DNA from: Egibacteraceae bacterium
Lineage (GTDB): Bacteria > Actinomycetota > Nitriliruptoria > Euzebyales > Egibacteraceae
NCBI GenBank assembly: GCA_030446775.1
Contig: JAUJMQ010000005.1
Location: 1-64,000, forward strand
Direction: 5' to 3'
Length of the DNA: 64,000 bases
Part shown: in pieces, positions 45,963 through 55,516 of the stretch
How the letters are laid out: each line of letters opens with the position of its first letter
How positions within the stretch are numbered: position 1 is the first letter of the stretch
Program-made: the position numbers and the translations under genes
The notes under the pieces: generated by a model
The model's database searches: none
Seen by the model: the letters and a program-made list of their open reading frames with translations, nothing else
Told to the model about the DNA's origin: nothing

Positions 45963-45987
45963 TGGGAGCTGTGTACCGCGGGGATGA

Positions 45988-46258
45988 TCAGCTGGACTTG
46001 CTGATCGCCTCCACGAGGTCGCCGACCTTCTCCTCGTCGATGTTCACGGCGATGTCGGCCTGGCTGACGATGCCGACAGATCATGGCCGTCGATCACCGG
46101 CAGGCGCCGGACCTGGGCGCGGCTCATCGTCGCCAGCGCCTCGTCGATCGAGTCGTCCGCTGCTGCATCTTGCGTGCCGCGTCGACCAGCGTCTCGCCGG
46201 CCTGGGCGCACTGGACGCCACCGGTCACGATGTCCCTGGCCATCTCCGCCATGTTCAT
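45988..46258 (-). pseudogene. CBS-domain protein with internal deletion
   Basis: From ATG 46258 (after GGGAGGG) the frame gives MNMAEMARDIVTGGVQCAQAG and VDAARKMQQ, the start of a small two-CBS protein of the Hrp1 type. Then the central part of the first CBS domain is missing; the text resumes with DDSIDEALATMSRAQVRRLPVIDG and, after a further one-base frame change near 46080, VSQADIAVNIDEEKVGDLVEAIS to the stop at 45988. About 120 bases appear lost compared with the family length of roughly 140 residues, so this is a true deletion plus small indels. Confidence 0.72.
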
Positions 46259-46301
46259 CCCTCCCCTTGTCGGTGTGGCTGTCCGCCGCCCGGCGATGCG
46301 C

Positions 46302-46904
46302 CTACCGCTGCAGCACGTCGGGGATGAGACGCCCGACCACGCCCCTGGCGACCTCGGTGGGCCGGTACTGCTCGTCCATCCGGGCGTTGACCACGAGGAT
46401 GCCGCCGGTGAGGACCGGGATCAGGTACTGCAGGATCTTCAGCTGCTTCTGGGCCTGGGCGGCCTCCTCCGGGGTGCCGGAGGTCGGGGTGGTGGCGTCC
46501 CCGACGGGCAGCCCGTCCGGGCCCAGGGTCCCCTGCTCCCGCTGCGCCTCGGCGTCCATCATCTTCTGACCGAGGACGCGGGAGTAGGCGGTCGCCCCGA
46601 GCGCGCCCACGGTCAGCGCCAGCTTGATGCCGGTCGCCGTCCCGACGCCCTGCTGGGACATCAGCCGACCCTTGTTGGCGCGCAGAAGCTGCGCGCCACC
46701 CAGCAGGTGGGCGGCGATCCCGGCGAAGTTGACGGGGGTCCAGCGCGCCCATCCGGCGTTCACCACGCGAGCGCGGTCGGTGGGGTCGCTCACCTCGGCG
46801 CTGGCGCTGTTGAGGCCGACGGCGCCGAACAGCGACCCGCCGAACCAGGTGGCGAGGCCGGCGTCGTGGAGGCTCTTGGCAACGGTGTTCGTCTGCGAGC
46901 TCAT
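46302..46904 (-). CDS. Membrane protein of unknown function
   Basis: A 200-residue protein with four hydrophobic segments: GGSLFGAVGLNSA, NFAGIAAHLLGGAQLL, GIKLALTVGALGATAYSRVLG and LQYLIPVLTGGILVVNAR, separated by a charged loop with GPDGLPVGDATTPTSGTPEE. Similar uncharacterised proteins exist in actinobacteria; no function is known to me. ATG 46904 was chosen because GGAG lies upstream and the upstream in-frame extension is Arg-rich and unnatural. It lies 43 bases upstream of the CBS remnant on the same strand. Confidence 0.7.
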   Translation of the reverse strand: MSSQTNTVAKSLHDAGLATWFGGSLFGAVGLNSASAEVSDPTDRARVVNAGWARWTPVNFAGIAAHLLGGAQLLRANKGRLMSQQGVGTATGIKLALTVGALGATAYSRVLGQKMMDAEAQREQGTLGPDGLPVGDATTPTSGTPEEAAQAQKQLKILQYLIPVLTGGILVVNARMDEQYRPTEVARGVVGRLIPDVLQR

Positions 46905-47114
46905 GTCGTGGGGTCTCCGTCTGAGTCGTGGCCGTGGGTGGGCGGCCGTGGGTGCGTAAGTCCTGCGCAACGCCTTCCCGCCCGCTTCTGCGGGCTAACC
47001 CGGCCAGCCCTACTTTGCGGCTCGCAGCCGGATCGCCGCGTCGACCCTGGCCGATCGGACGCCGCGCCCCGCCGTGCCTACGGACGCCCCGCCGGTTAGG
47101 GGAAGCGTCGCCCG

Positions 47115-48047
47115 TCAGCTTCCCGACGCGTCCCGTGACGGGGCGACGAGCTCGACGGCCTCGGCCAGACGCCGGACGAGCGCCTGCTGCGCCTGCCCGT
47201 GGCCCTCGACGCTGACGCCGTAGTCGACCCCGTCGCGCGACCACGTCACCACGGTGTGGCGCTCGTGGGGGTATCCGCCGCCACCGGGGATCCACGGGGG
47301 ACCGGGGGGGCACTCCACGAGCTCGAACGGACCCGCCCGGTCGAGCGGGCGAGCGGCTCCAAGGTCGCGGCGCTCCCCGAAGCACGAGGCGAACTGCGGC
47401 TGGATCCCGTCGGCGCTGGCCGCGAACACCAGGTGCCCGTCGCAGTCCGAGCACCATCCTTCCGGGGTCAGAAAGCCACGCTGCTCGAGGATGAAGCCGC
47501 CTTCGTAGTCACACGACGCCCCTTGACCGCCGCAACGCAGGTCCGCGCCGGCGGCGGGCACCAGCCCCGGGCACGGCACCGCGAACCCCACCGCGTCGGC
47601 GGCGCCGGCGCAGGTCGCGCGAACGTCCGGCGGCGTGGCGTGCAGGTACACGTCGGCCAGCTGCTCGGTCCCGGGCGGCGGCGGGGCGAGGCGCAGCCCG
47701 GCCGCCTGGGCGCGAGCGAGGTCGCGGTAGCACGCCGAGGGCCGCCGGTCGGGCGGTGGTGGCGCCGGGTGGTTGCGCGGGTACGCCAGGCCGTCGTCGT
47801 AGGCGCGGACATCAAAGCCGTTGGGACAGAACCACTGGTCGCCCGCGCTCGCCGCCGGCTGGACGACGACCTCCACCTCTGCGGGGGCGACGGGCGCGGC
47901 CTCGGTCTGCCTGCCGGCCTCCACGGTCAGCCCGTCCCGGCCGCGGTTCACCACGACCAGGACGACGGCCACGGCGACGGCGACGGCCACCGCGACGGCG
48001 CGCCAGCGCACCGGCTGGCGCTCGCCACGCTCCCAGTCCGAGCTCAT
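47115..48047 (-). CDS. Membrane-anchored Cys-containing extracytoplasmic protein of unknown function
   Basis: A 310-residue protein with a charged start (MSSDWERGERQPVRWR), one helix of alternating Ala and Val (VAVAVAVAVAVVLVVV) and an outside domain. The outside part has about ten cysteines in pairs (CPNGFDVRAY, CPGLVPAAG, GWCSDCDGHLVF, SCFGERRDL, VECPPGPPW), suggesting disulfides or a zinc-like site at GWCSDCDGH. No family recognised. ATG at 48047. The helix-coding region is a near-perfect GC repeat encoding Ala-Val. Confidence 0.65.
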   Translation of the reverse strand: MSSDWERGERQPVRWRAVAVAVAVAVAVVLVVVNRGRDGLTVEAGRQTEAAPVAPAEVEVVVQPAASAGDQWFCPNGFDVRAYDDGLAYPRNHPAPPPPDRRPSACYRDLARAQAAGLRLAPPPPGTEQLADVYLHATPPDVRATCAGAADAVGFAVPCPGLVPAAGADLRCGGQGASCDYEGGFILEQRGFLTPEGWCSDCDGHLVFAASADGIQPQFASCFGERRDLGAARPLDRAGPFELVECPPGPPWIPGGGGYPHERHTVVTWSRDGVDYGVSVEGHGQAQQALVRRLAEAVELVAPSRDASGS

Positions 48048-48093
48048 GCGCCCATCGTGCGCCACGCGCCGGTCCGGCGCGGACGCGGGCGGG

Positions 48094-48321
48094 TCAGCTG
48101 CCCTGGCCGCGCCCGGTCTTGTCCTGCAGCTCGTCGATGCGTTTGGAGGCGTCGGCCTTGCTCAAAGACGGGTCGAAGGCCTCACGGGCCTCCTCGGACA
48201 GGGTCTGCAGGTACGACGCCTGCGCGCCGGTCATCGGCTCGTCGCCGGTCACCCAGTCGTCCGGATCCTTGGCGGTGTTCGAGGGCGGGTCGGTCTGCTG
48301 CTTGATGTTGTCATCGCTCAT
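48094..48321 (-). CDS. DUF3072 small acidic protein
   Basis: A 75-residue hydrophilic protein with the DUF3072 core DDWVTGDEPMTGAQASYLQTLSEEA, then a DASKRIDELQ helix at the C-terminus. The core resembles SAP-like or tail helices, and the family is common in actinobacteria without a known role. ATG 48321. Same strand as the membrane-anchored gene downstream, 46 bases away. Confidence 0.85.
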   Translation of the reverse strand: MSDDNIKQQTDPPSNTAKDPDDWVTGDEPMTGAQASYLQTLSEEAREAFDPSLSKADASKRIDELQDKTGRGQGS

Positions 48322-48386
48322 GGCATCTGGTGTACCCGAACAGCAGTTCGTATGAACCCGGGTGACGGCTGCACTTGTGGAAACCG

Positions 48387-48392
48387 TAGGTT
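48387..48392 (+). promoter_or_regulatory. Leaderless-type -10 box TAGGTT
   Basis: TAGGTT ends 7 bases before GTG 48400, with no ribosome binding site. Confidence 0.5.
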
Positions 48393-48399
48393 GCGGGCC

Positions 48400-48957
48400 G
48401 TGACCGACGCCGATCCGCCGCTCCCCGCCGACCCCGACGCGCTGTCGGCGCTGCTTGACGAGGCGCGCCTGGCCGAGGCGGCCGGCGAGCGCAGCCGCGA
48501 GCGTTGGTTGCGGCGCCAGGCGTCGGAGGGCGCCCGGCTGACCGGGCTGCTGCTCGACGCCGCGGAGCGACGGATCGCGGTGACGGTGCGGCTCGCGGGC
48601 GGGCGCAGCCATCGCGGTGACGTGGCCGCGGTCGGGCGCGACGTCGTCGCCCTGGCGACCGCGGGCGGCGACGTGCTCGTCGCGCTGGCCGCGGTCGCGG
48701 TGGTGCTGCCGGACCGCGCGCTGCGCGCCGTGCCACCCGGCGACGACCGCCGGGGACCGCTGGGGCGGACCCTGGCCGACGTTCTCGCCGACCACGAGCC
48801 CGAGGCCCGCCGGGTCGTGGTGTCGTGCGGTCTGGGCGAGCCCCTGACGGGCGTGCTGCGGGCCGTCGGCGCCGACGTCGTCACCGTCGCCCTGGACGGA
48901 GGCGGACTGGCGCACGTCGCGCTGGCCGCGGTCACCGAGGTCGTGTTGCCGCACTGA
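48400..48957 (+). CDS. Soluble protein of unknown function
   Basis: A 185-residue cytosolic protein rich in Ala, Arg, Val and Asp. N-terminal helices (ALSALLDEARLAEAAGERSRERWLRRQ is residues 14-40), then a beta-rich part with repeated pattern VAAVGRDVVALAT, VLVALAAVAVV and VVTVALDGGGLAHVALAAVTEV that looks like an Sm-like or double-psi small barrel repeated twice (weak inference). The family is not recognised. GTG start at 48400 is placed by the TAGGTT box. Confidence 0.65.
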   Translation: MTDADPPLPADPDALSALLDEARLAEAAGERSRERWLRRQASEGARLTGLLLDAAERRIAVTVRLAGGRSHRGDVAAVGRDVVALATAGGDVLVALAAVAVVLPDRALRAVPPGDDRRGPLGRTLADVLADHEPEARRVVVSCGLGEPLTGVLRAVGADVVTVALDGGGLAHVALAAVTEVVLPH

Positions 48958-49011
48958 TCCCCGGCGTGGGGCCGCTCGGCGGCGCCGATGCGTCGGCGCC
49001 CTGTTGCGCGC

Positions 49012-49269
49012 TCAGCGCTCGTCTTCGTCGCCCGCGTCGGCATCCCGGTCCCGCGAGAGCTCCGGGTGCAGATGCTCCAAGGTCCCCGGCGGGATGCGGG
49101 AGCGCTCGATGAAGTCGTCGACGTCGCTGCGCCGCAGCCGGATGACCTGCCCGAACCAGTAGGCGGGCAGCTCCCCGGCGTCGATGAGTTTGTACAGCGT
49201 GCGCGGGACGAGGCCGAGGCGGTGCGCCGCCTCGGCTGTCCCCAGCCACTGCCCGTCTTTCTCGTCCAT
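49012..49269 (-). CDS. Helix-turn-helix (MerR/excisionase-type) DNA-binding protein
   Basis: An 85-residue protein with the HTH_17 motif WLGTAEAAHRLGLVPRTLYKLI, then the wing AGELPAYWFGQVIRLRRSDVDDFIE, as in excisionase-family DNA-binding proteins such as BldC-type regulators. The acidic tail follows. It is divergent from the Tad pilus genes, 188 bases away, and could regulate them. In actinobacteria BldC-like proteins regulate development rather than phage excision; no integrase gene is near. Confidence 0.85.
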   Translation of the reverse strand: MDEKDGQWLGTAEAAHRLGLVPRTLYKLIDAGELPAYWFGQVIRLRRSDVDDFIERSRIPPGTLEHLHPELSRDRDADAGDEDER

Positions 49270-49456
49270 GTCGCGAAGTCTCGGCAAACTCACCCTGGAC
49301 GGCAACACCGCCTTGTGTACATCCTGATGACCCGTTGGAGGGTTGGGGCTGCCGATGGAACCTCGCTCGTGATCGAGGCGCCGCCGGCCGCGCGATCGCA
49401 GCGGCGCCCTCCGGCGCGTCATCCGGCCCCGCCGAGGGCTGCCGAACGGACGCGCG

Positions 49457-50259
49457 GTGGTGGGGGGCTTTCTCGTCGCCCTCGCTGCCGTGGGCACCTT
49501 CGCGGCCTACACGTCGGCGACGGCGGTGCCGGCCACTCGCTACGCCGTCGCCACGCGCGAGCTCGTCGCCGGCGATCGGATCGCGGCCGGTGACCTCCGG
49601 CTGGTGGCCCTCGCGCTCCCCGACGATCAGCGGCGGCGGTCCTTTGACGTGCTCGAGCCACTCGTCGGGACGACCGTCGTCGAGCCGCTGCTCGGGGGCA
49701 TCTCGTGCAGGAGGGCGGCCTCATGCGCGCACCGCGGCGGGCGCGGGCACGCGGACGGTGTCGTTCCCGGTGGACCCCGCCCGCGCGCTGGCCGGCCGCC
49801 TCAAGCTGGCGAGCGCGTCGACGTCGTCGCGACGTTCGGGTCGGGCAAGGAGGCCCTGCACGGCGCTGGTCGTCGCGGACGTCCCGCTCGTCGCGGTCGG
49901 GCAGACCACCGGCTCGCTGGGCGCCACGGCCACCGACCGCCAGCGTCGCCGTGCCCGACGCCGAGCAGGAGGTCGCGGTCGCGCACGCAGCGAACGCCGG
50001 CGCGGTGACCCTGGTCCGGACCACCGGCGCCGCCCCCGCCGCCCCACCAGCGTGGGTGTGCTCCCCGGCCCGGGCGAGGCGGGCGGCGAGGCAGAGGCGG
50101 GCACCGGCGCGCAAGGCGCCACCGGCGCGCACGCGCCACCGGCGCGCAAGGCGGCGGGGAGGGCGACGGATGAGACGGCGAGTGCCGAGCGGCACCGGGG
50201 GCGGGTGCGGCGTGGATCCCGTGGCCGAGGTTTCGGACCCTGGGTGCGCCCGGGGGTGA
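49457..50259 (+). pseudogene. cpaB: CpaB-like pilus assembly protein, frame broken about six times
   Basis: From GTG 49457 the frame gives a membrane helix (GGFLVALAAVGTFAAYTSA) and the SAF domain (TRELVAGDRIAAGDLRLVAL). Further parts appear in changing frames: LVQEGGL (near 49710), TRTVSFPVDPARALAGRLK (49750), GERVDVVATFGSGKEAL (49810), LVVADVPLVAVGQTTGSLGAT (49870), VAVPDAEQEVAVAHAANAGAVTLVRTTG (49950) and a Gly/Ala/Thr-rich tail. Together they form a complete CpaB of about 260 residues, the periplasmic-side part of a Tad/Flp pilus. Each break needs one base; many small base-calling errors fit best. Confidence 0.7.
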
Positions 50260-50262
50260 CCG

Positions 50263-51600
50263 GTGAGCCGCGAGCGGTTCGTCGTGCTGGGGCTCGCCCG
50301 GGCCCGCTCGGGCTGGTTTCGCGCGGTGGCCCAGTGGGCGACGTCGGCGGCGATTCCGGCGCAGCGGTTCGTCAAATGCGTCTCGCGGGAGGAGCTGCGC
50401 GCGTCGCTGGTCACCGGACGGCCGTTCTCCGCGGCGCTGCTCGACGCGGGACTGCCCGGCGTGGACCGCGACCTGCTCGCCGAGGCGCGTGAAGCGGCTG
50501 CGCTCCGCTGGTGGTCGACGACGGCCGGGCGGGACGGGACTGGGCGGCGCTGGGCGCGGCGGCCGTCCTGCCATCGGACTTCACCCGCGAGGATCTGGTC
50601 GACGCGCTCGACGCCACCGCTCACATGGTCGGCGGCGGAGACGTCGCGGTCGGCTCCCGCTCGGTGCCGGACCCGACGCGTGCACGCGAGGCCCGGATCG
50701 TCGCCGTCTGCGGCCCCGGGGGCACCGGCGCGTCCGCCGCCGCGGCCGCGCTCGCCCAGCGGCTGGCAGCCGATCCTCGTGGCGCCGCGCCGGTCCTGCT
50801 CGCCGACCTGGCGCTACGGGCCGAGCAGGCGGTGCTGCACGACGCCGGCGACATCGTCCCCGGTGTCCAGAGCTGGTCGACGCCTGCCGTGGCCGCCATC
50901 CCGACCCCGAGGAGGTGTGGGGCCTCACCTTCGCCGTCCAGGACCGCGGGTACCGGTTGCTGCTCGGGCTGCGGCGACCCCGGTACTGGGCCACCATCCG
51001 GCCGCGCGCCTTCGAGGCCGCGTTCGACGCGCTGCGTCGCAGCTTCGGCACCGTTGTGTGCGACGTCACCGCCGACTTCGAAGGCGAGGACGACGGCGGG
51101 TCGATCGACGTGGAGGAGCGCAACGTCATGGCGCGCACGGCCGTGCAGCGCGCCGACGCGGTCGTCGTCGTGGGCGCCTGTGGGGTCAAGGGGCTGCACG
51201 CGCTGGTCCGGGTCGTCGGCGACCTGCTGGCCGCCGGCGTGCCCGCCGCCCGCATGGTGCCGGTGGTCAACTCTCGCACCGCGCGGCCCTCGCCTGCGGG
51301 CCGAGATTATACGCCGCCCTCGCCGCGCTGACCGGTGCCCGGGCGCCGTCCGCCCGCGGTCTTCTCCGGGGCCGGCCGGCCGCGCGACGGCACCGCGGCC
51401 GTGTCCGGCGACGTCGCGGCGCTCGCGCGCCGGTGTTCCTCCCGCGGCGGCGCGTCGACGAGGCGGTGCGCGACGGAGCGCCGCTGCCCGCTCCGCTGGG
51501 GCCGCTGCTGGCGGGCGCCGTGCGGGTGGTGCTGACTGATCGCCGCGGGCGGCCTCGACGGCTCGGGCCGAGCCGGTCCTGGTGGCGCCTGGCAGCCTCG
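50263..51600 (+). pseudogene. TadZ/CpaE-like MinD-type ATPase of the pilus cluster, frame broken several times
   Basis: GTG 50263 opens FVVLGLARARSGWFRAVAQW and a receiver-like region with LVTGRPFSAALLDAGLPG; at about 50510 another frame continues LPSDFTREDLVDALDA and the ATPase loop VAVCGPGGTGASAAAAAL; from about 50890 a third frame gives DPEEVWGLTFAVQDRGYRLLLG, GTVVCDVTADFEG and a MinD-like end; the last part VFLPRRRVDEAVRDG is in yet another frame. The gene order matches the CpaE-like protein (Rv3660c type) before the secretion ATPase. The end near 51600 is estimated. Confidence 0.68.
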
Positions 51601-51760
51601 GCACATGGTCGGGCCCGACGCCGCGGAGCCGGCGACGAGCGGCCCGCTGTCACTTCCGCGCGCCGGCCGGAGCAGGGCGCTGTCGGAGCCGCGACGATGA
51701 GCGCGCCGCTGTTTCCCCCGCCTGCCCCGCTCGAGCGCCCGCGATGCATCCCTACCGCCG

Positions 51761-53075
51761 GTGTCGCCTCTGGCCGAGATCGAGCGCGCGGTGCAGGCCC
51801 GCGCCAAGGCCCTGTCCCTCGACGTCGCCGGCATCCAGGGCCGAGACCGGTTGCGCGCGCTCATCGAGGCAGAGGTGGCCGCTGGGACGCCGACTACAAG
51901 CGCGGGCTGCGCGGCTTCGACCTCAACGACCCCGACCTCGTCGCCGAGCGCGCTGCGCAACCTCGCCGGCTACGGCCCGCGGAGATTCCTGCTCGGCGAC
52001 GACGACGTCTGGGAGATCATGGTCAACGCGCCCGACCAGATCTTCGTGCGCCGCCATACCGGCCGGTCGGGCTACCACGACGAGGTCTTCCACGACGACG
52101 ACCACGTGGTCCGGGTACTCACCAAGATCCTCGACGAGGCGGAGGGCGCGCATCGCAAGCTCGATCCGGCAGAGGGTCTGCAGGACGCGCAGTTGGAGTC
52201 GGGAGCGCGCTTGCACATCGTGCACCGCGACATCGGCCGCGACGGCCACATGGTGGTGAACATCCGCAAGTTCACCGGTGTGCCGTTCCGCTCGCTCGAC
52301 GAGCTCGTGGCCCGCGGCATGCTCGGCCAGCCGGTCGCAGACTTTCTCAGCGCCTGCGTCCGCGCGCGCGGCTGTCGATGGTCTTCGCCGGCGCACCCGG
52401 CGCCGCAAGACGACGCTGCTGTCGTGCTGCGCCGCCGAGCTGGACCCGGCGCTGCGCGTCGTCGTCGCCGAGGAGGTGTTCGAGGCCGACGTCCCCCTGT
52501 CCAACGTCGCCTCGATGCAGACCCGCCCCGCACGCGCGGACCGGCCCGAGGTGGACCTGCGGCGCCTCGTGACCGGGTTCCTGCGGATGGCGCCCGACAT
52601 CGCGATCGTCGGGGAGGTCCGCGACCGGGAGGCGCTGCCGCTGCTGCTGACGCTGTCGTCGGGCGTCAAGGGGTTCACGACCATCCACGCGGGCTCGGCG
52701 CGTCAGGCGTTGACCCGCCTGCGGTTCATCTGCCAGCTCGCCGACACCGCGAGTGAGCTCCCGTTGGCGGCGTTGAACCAGCTCGTCAGCGAGGCGGTCG
52801 ACGTCGTCGTGCACTGCGCGCGCCGGCGCGGCCGGGTACAGGTGACCGAGGTCCTGGCCGTCGAAGACCTCCAGGCGGGACCGGAGGCGACCAACTTCAC
52901 CGTCACCGAGCTGTTCACGCGTATGCAGTGGGACGCGCCGCTGCGGTGGACGGGCAACCTGCCCGTCCGCGCGGCGCGTACCTTCGACGAAGCCGGCACC
53001 GACCTGCGGGCACTGCTCGAGGCGGCCGCGCCCCACAGGGAGCAGCCGGCGGACGATGAACAGGCGGGGCCGTGA
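51761..53075 (+). pseudogene. tadA: CpaF/TadA secretion ATPase, frame broken about four times
   Basis: GTG 51761 opens SPLAEIERAVQARAKAL; pieces in two frames cover the N-terminal domain (RGLRGFDLNDPDLVAER; LLGDDDVWEIMVNAPDQIFV; DAQLESGARLHIVHRDI; VNIRKFTGVPFRSLDEL). The Walker A region reads FAGAPGA, then a frame change near 52407, then KTTLLSCCAAELDP; one added G gives the normal APGAGKTT. The rest (ASMQTRPARADRPEVDLR, IAIVGEVRDREALPLLL, GFTTIHAGSARQALTRL) is intact to 53075. Motor ATPase of the pilus, hydrolysing ATP at the inner membrane. The stop overlaps the tadB start (GTGA). Confidence 0.8.
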
Positions 53076-53980
53076 GGGCCGCGGCCGGCCTCGGGCTCGC
53101 ACTGCTGGCGGCCTACGGCACCTTCCTCGTCTACACGGCGCTGGCATTCGGGTGGCGGGGCGTCGGGGTGGCCCCGGCCGTCGTCCGCCGGCGCCGGCGC
53201 GACCGAGCCCGGGAGTGGCTGATCCAGGCGGGGTTGTCCGACTCGTCTCCCGTCGAGCTCGCCGCCGCGGTGGCGGTGCTCGCCCTGCTGGGAGCGGGAC
53301 TCGCGTACGCGGTGTTCGGCGGGGTCGTCGCACCGGTGGCCGCGGCGTTGTTCGCCGCCTCCTTTCCTCCGGCGGCGGCGCGGACTCGCCGCCGCCGGCG
53401 GCGGGCGGAGGCCCGCGCCGCCTGGCCGCGCATGCTCGAAGAGCTCCGGCTGCAGGCGACGGCGGTGGGACGGTCCATCCCCCAGGCGCTGTTCGAGGTC
53501 GGCGGGCGGGGGCCGGTGGAGCTGCGCCCTGCGTTCGCCGAGGCGCAGCGCGAGTGGCTGCTGTCGACAGACCTGGACCGGGCGCTGAGCGTGCTCAAGG
53601 CTGGGCTGGCCGACGCCACCGCCGACGTCGTCAGCGAGACCCTGCTCATCGCGCACGAGATGGGCGGCAGCGACGTCGACCGTCGGCTCGCCGCGCTCGT
53701 CGAGGACCGCGTGGCCGACCTGCAGGGCCGCAAGGACGCGGCCTCACGGCAGGCCGGTGCCCGTTTCGCACGAGCCTTCGTGCTCGTCGTGCCCGTGGGG
53801 ATGGCGTTGGTCGGCCTGTCGATCGGCAACGGTCGTGCCGCCTACGCGAGCACCCTGGGGCAGGTGGCTGTCGGGGCGGGGATCGCCGTGATCGCCGGCT
53901 GCTGGGCATGGGCGGGAAGGCTGCTGCGGCTGCCCGACGAGCAGCGCGTGTTCGGACCTGGGGCTGGAGGACTCCCGTGA
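53072..53980 (+). CDS. tadB: TadB-like pilus assembly membrane protein
   Basis: A 302-residue inner-membrane protein of the T2SSF fold. Two N-terminal helices, the cytoplasmic helical domain (WPRMLEELRLQATAVGRSIPQAL, then ATADVVSETLLIAHEMGGSDVDRRL) and two C-terminal helices (FVLVVPVGMALVGLSIGN; IAVIAGCWAWAG). It should form the platform above the CpaF ATPase. It is intact and overlaps both neighbours through GTGA, so expression is tightly coupled. Confidence 0.88.
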   Translation: MRAAAGLGLALLAAYGTFLVYTALAFGWRGVGVAPAVVRRRRRDRAREWLIQAGLSDSSPVELAAAVAVLALLGAGLAYAVFGGVVAPVAAALFAASFPPAAARTRRRRRRAEARAAWPRMLEELRLQATAVGRSIPQALFEVGGRGPVELRPAFAEAQREWLLSTDLDRALSVLKAGLADATADVVSETLLIAHEMGGSDVDRRLAALVEDRVADLQGRKDAASRQAGARFARAFVLVVPVGMALVGLSIGNGRAAYASTLGQVAVGAGIAVIAGCWAWAGRLLRLPDEQRVFGPGAGGLP

Positions 53981-54885
53981 CGGGGCGGCTGCTCGTCGTG
54001 TCCGCGCTGTCGCTGTGGGCCGGCGCGACCCTGCTGCTGTCGCGGGTGCGCTGGTTCGCACGTCCACCGCTGACCGAGCGCCTCCGTCCGTACGCGCCCG
54101 GTGGGCTCGCGCCGGCGCGCCGGGCGGGCCTGCTGTCGGTGGAGTCCTTCCGCGACGCCGTGGGACCGCTCGCGCAACTCGTAGGTGAGCGCGTCTCGCG
54201 GCTGCTGGGCGTCGGCGAGGACCTTGAGGTTCGGCTGGCACGGGTGCACTCCCCCCTGGACGCGACCGCGTTCCGGGTCCGGCAGCTCGGGTGGGCGCTC
54301 GCCGGCTTCGGAGCGGGTGCGCTGGTCGTCCTGGCGTTTCGCCCGCCGGCGGCGGTCGGTGTCGTGTTCGTGCTGGGGGCGCCGCAGCTCGCCTTTCTCG
54401 TCCTCGAGCAGCAGCTGGCCGCGGCGTCGCGCGCCTGGCAACGGCGGGTGTTCCTCGAGCTGCCGGTCGTCGCCGAGCAGCTTGCGATGCTGCTGTCCGC
54501 CGGCTACTCCCTCACCAGCGGGCTCAACCGCGTCGCCAGGCGGGGCCGGGGATCGTGCGCCCGCGACCTCGAGCGTGTCTCACGCCGCATCCGTCAGGGC
54601 GTCAGCGACACCGACGCCCTGCAGGAGTGGGCGGCGGTCGCCCAGGTGCCGGCACTGGACCGGCTCGTGCCGGTGCTCGCGCTCAACCACGAGACCTCCG
54701 ATCTCGGACGGCTGCTCGCCGAGGAGGCCCGCAGCATCCGCAGAGACGTGCACCGCGAACTCGTCGAGCTCGCGGAGCGTCGCGGCGAGCAGGTGTGGAT
54801 CCCCGTGACCGTCGCCACGCTCGTGCCGGGCGTGCTGTTTCTCGCCGTCCCGTTCATCACCGCCCTGCAGCTGTTCGCCGCCTGA
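53977..54885 (+). CDS. tadC: TadC-like pilus assembly membrane protein
   Basis: A 302-residue partner of TadB with helices LLVVSALSLWAGATLLLSRV, VRQLGWALAGFGAGALVVLAF, VVFVLGAPQLAFLVLE and a C-terminal pair (VTVATLVPGVLFLAVPFITALQLF) around a T2SSF-like helical domain (VAEQLAMLLSAGYSLTSGLNRVA). GTG start overlaps the tadB stop. TadB and TadC form the inner-membrane core of the Tad/Flp machine. Confidence 0.88.
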   Translation: MTGRLLVVSALSLWAGATLLLSRVRWFARPPLTERLRPYAPGGLAPARRAGLLSVESFRDAVGPLAQLVGERVSRLLGVGEDLEVRLARVHSPLDATAFRVRQLGWALAGFGAGALVVLAFRPPAAVGVVFVLGAPQLAFLVLEQQLAAASRAWQRRVFLELPVVAEQLAMLLSAGYSLTSGLNRVARRGRGSCARDLERVSRRIRQGVSDTDALQEWAAVAQVPALDRLVPVLALNHETSDLGRLLAEEARSIRRDVHRELVELAERRGEQVWIPVTVATLVPGVLFLAVPFITALQLFAA

Positions 54886-54928
54886 CCGACTTCCCCCCGA
54901 TTCCCGGATCACCGAATGGAGGAGATCG

Positions 54929-55516
54929 ATGGACACGATGCTGCTAGCCGTCTACGTCACCGTGCGCCTGACCCTGTCAGAGCTCGGCGCCCGCGCCCGC
55001 GAGGAGGCCGGCGAGGGCGTCATCTCGACTGCCATCGCTGTGCTGATCACCGCACTTCTCGGCGCCGCGATGTGGGCGGCGTTCAACGGCATCTTCGCCC
55101 GGACGACCGAGCGGGTCGGCACCGCGGTCGATGGTCTGGGAACTGACGGCGAGCGTGGCTCCGGCACCGTCTCGATGCTGTTCGGCGTCGCGGCGTTCCT
55201 GAGCTTGTTGTTCCTCGCCGTCCAGGTCCTCGTCCACCTGTACGCCACGTCGGTGGTGTCCGCCGCCGCGTTCGACGCGGCGCGGCTCGCGTCGGGGGCG
55301 GCGGCGACCGGGGCCGACGCCGCCCGCGCCCACGGCCTCGGCCTTCTCGACTTCTCGGGAAGCGTCCAGGCCTTCGAGGTACGCGTCGGCGCGGACGCGG
55401 TCACCGTCCACGTCGCCGCGGACAGCCCCGCGCTGCTGCCCTCGGTCGTCAGCCGGGCGCTGAACTCGGCGGCGATCGACCGGACGGTCACGTTGCGCCG
55501 GGAGCGCCCGAGGTGA
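54929..55516 (+). CDS. Fused Flp-like pilin and TadE-like pseudopilin
   Basis: A 195-residue protein with two membrane parts. Residues 1-68 resemble the Flp pilin/DUF4244 type: a charged start, then EEAGEGVISTAIAVLITALLGAAMW. After a short GTDGER linker, residues 75-195 read as a TadE protein: GSGTVSMLFGVAAFLSLLFLAVQVLVHLY and AAAFDAARLASGAAATG. In other actinobacteria these are two genes (Rv3656c and Rv3655c types). Either the two are truly fused or a lost stop/start joined them. ATG 54929 has GGAGG upstream. Confidence 0.7.
   Translation: MDTMLLAVYVTVRLTLSELGARAREEAGEGVISTAIAVLITALLGAAMWAAFNGIFARTTERVGTAVDGLGTDGERGSGTVSMLFGVAAFLSLLFLAVQVLVHLYATSVVSAAAFDAARLASGAAATGADAARAHGLGLLDFSGSVQAFEVRVGADAVTVHVAADSPALLPSVVSRALNSAAIDRTVTLRRERPR

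Noticed and set aside
49012..49269. Excisionase of a mobile element
   Set aside because: The HTH type is shared with BldC-like regulators, and no integrase, att site or phage gene is nearby.
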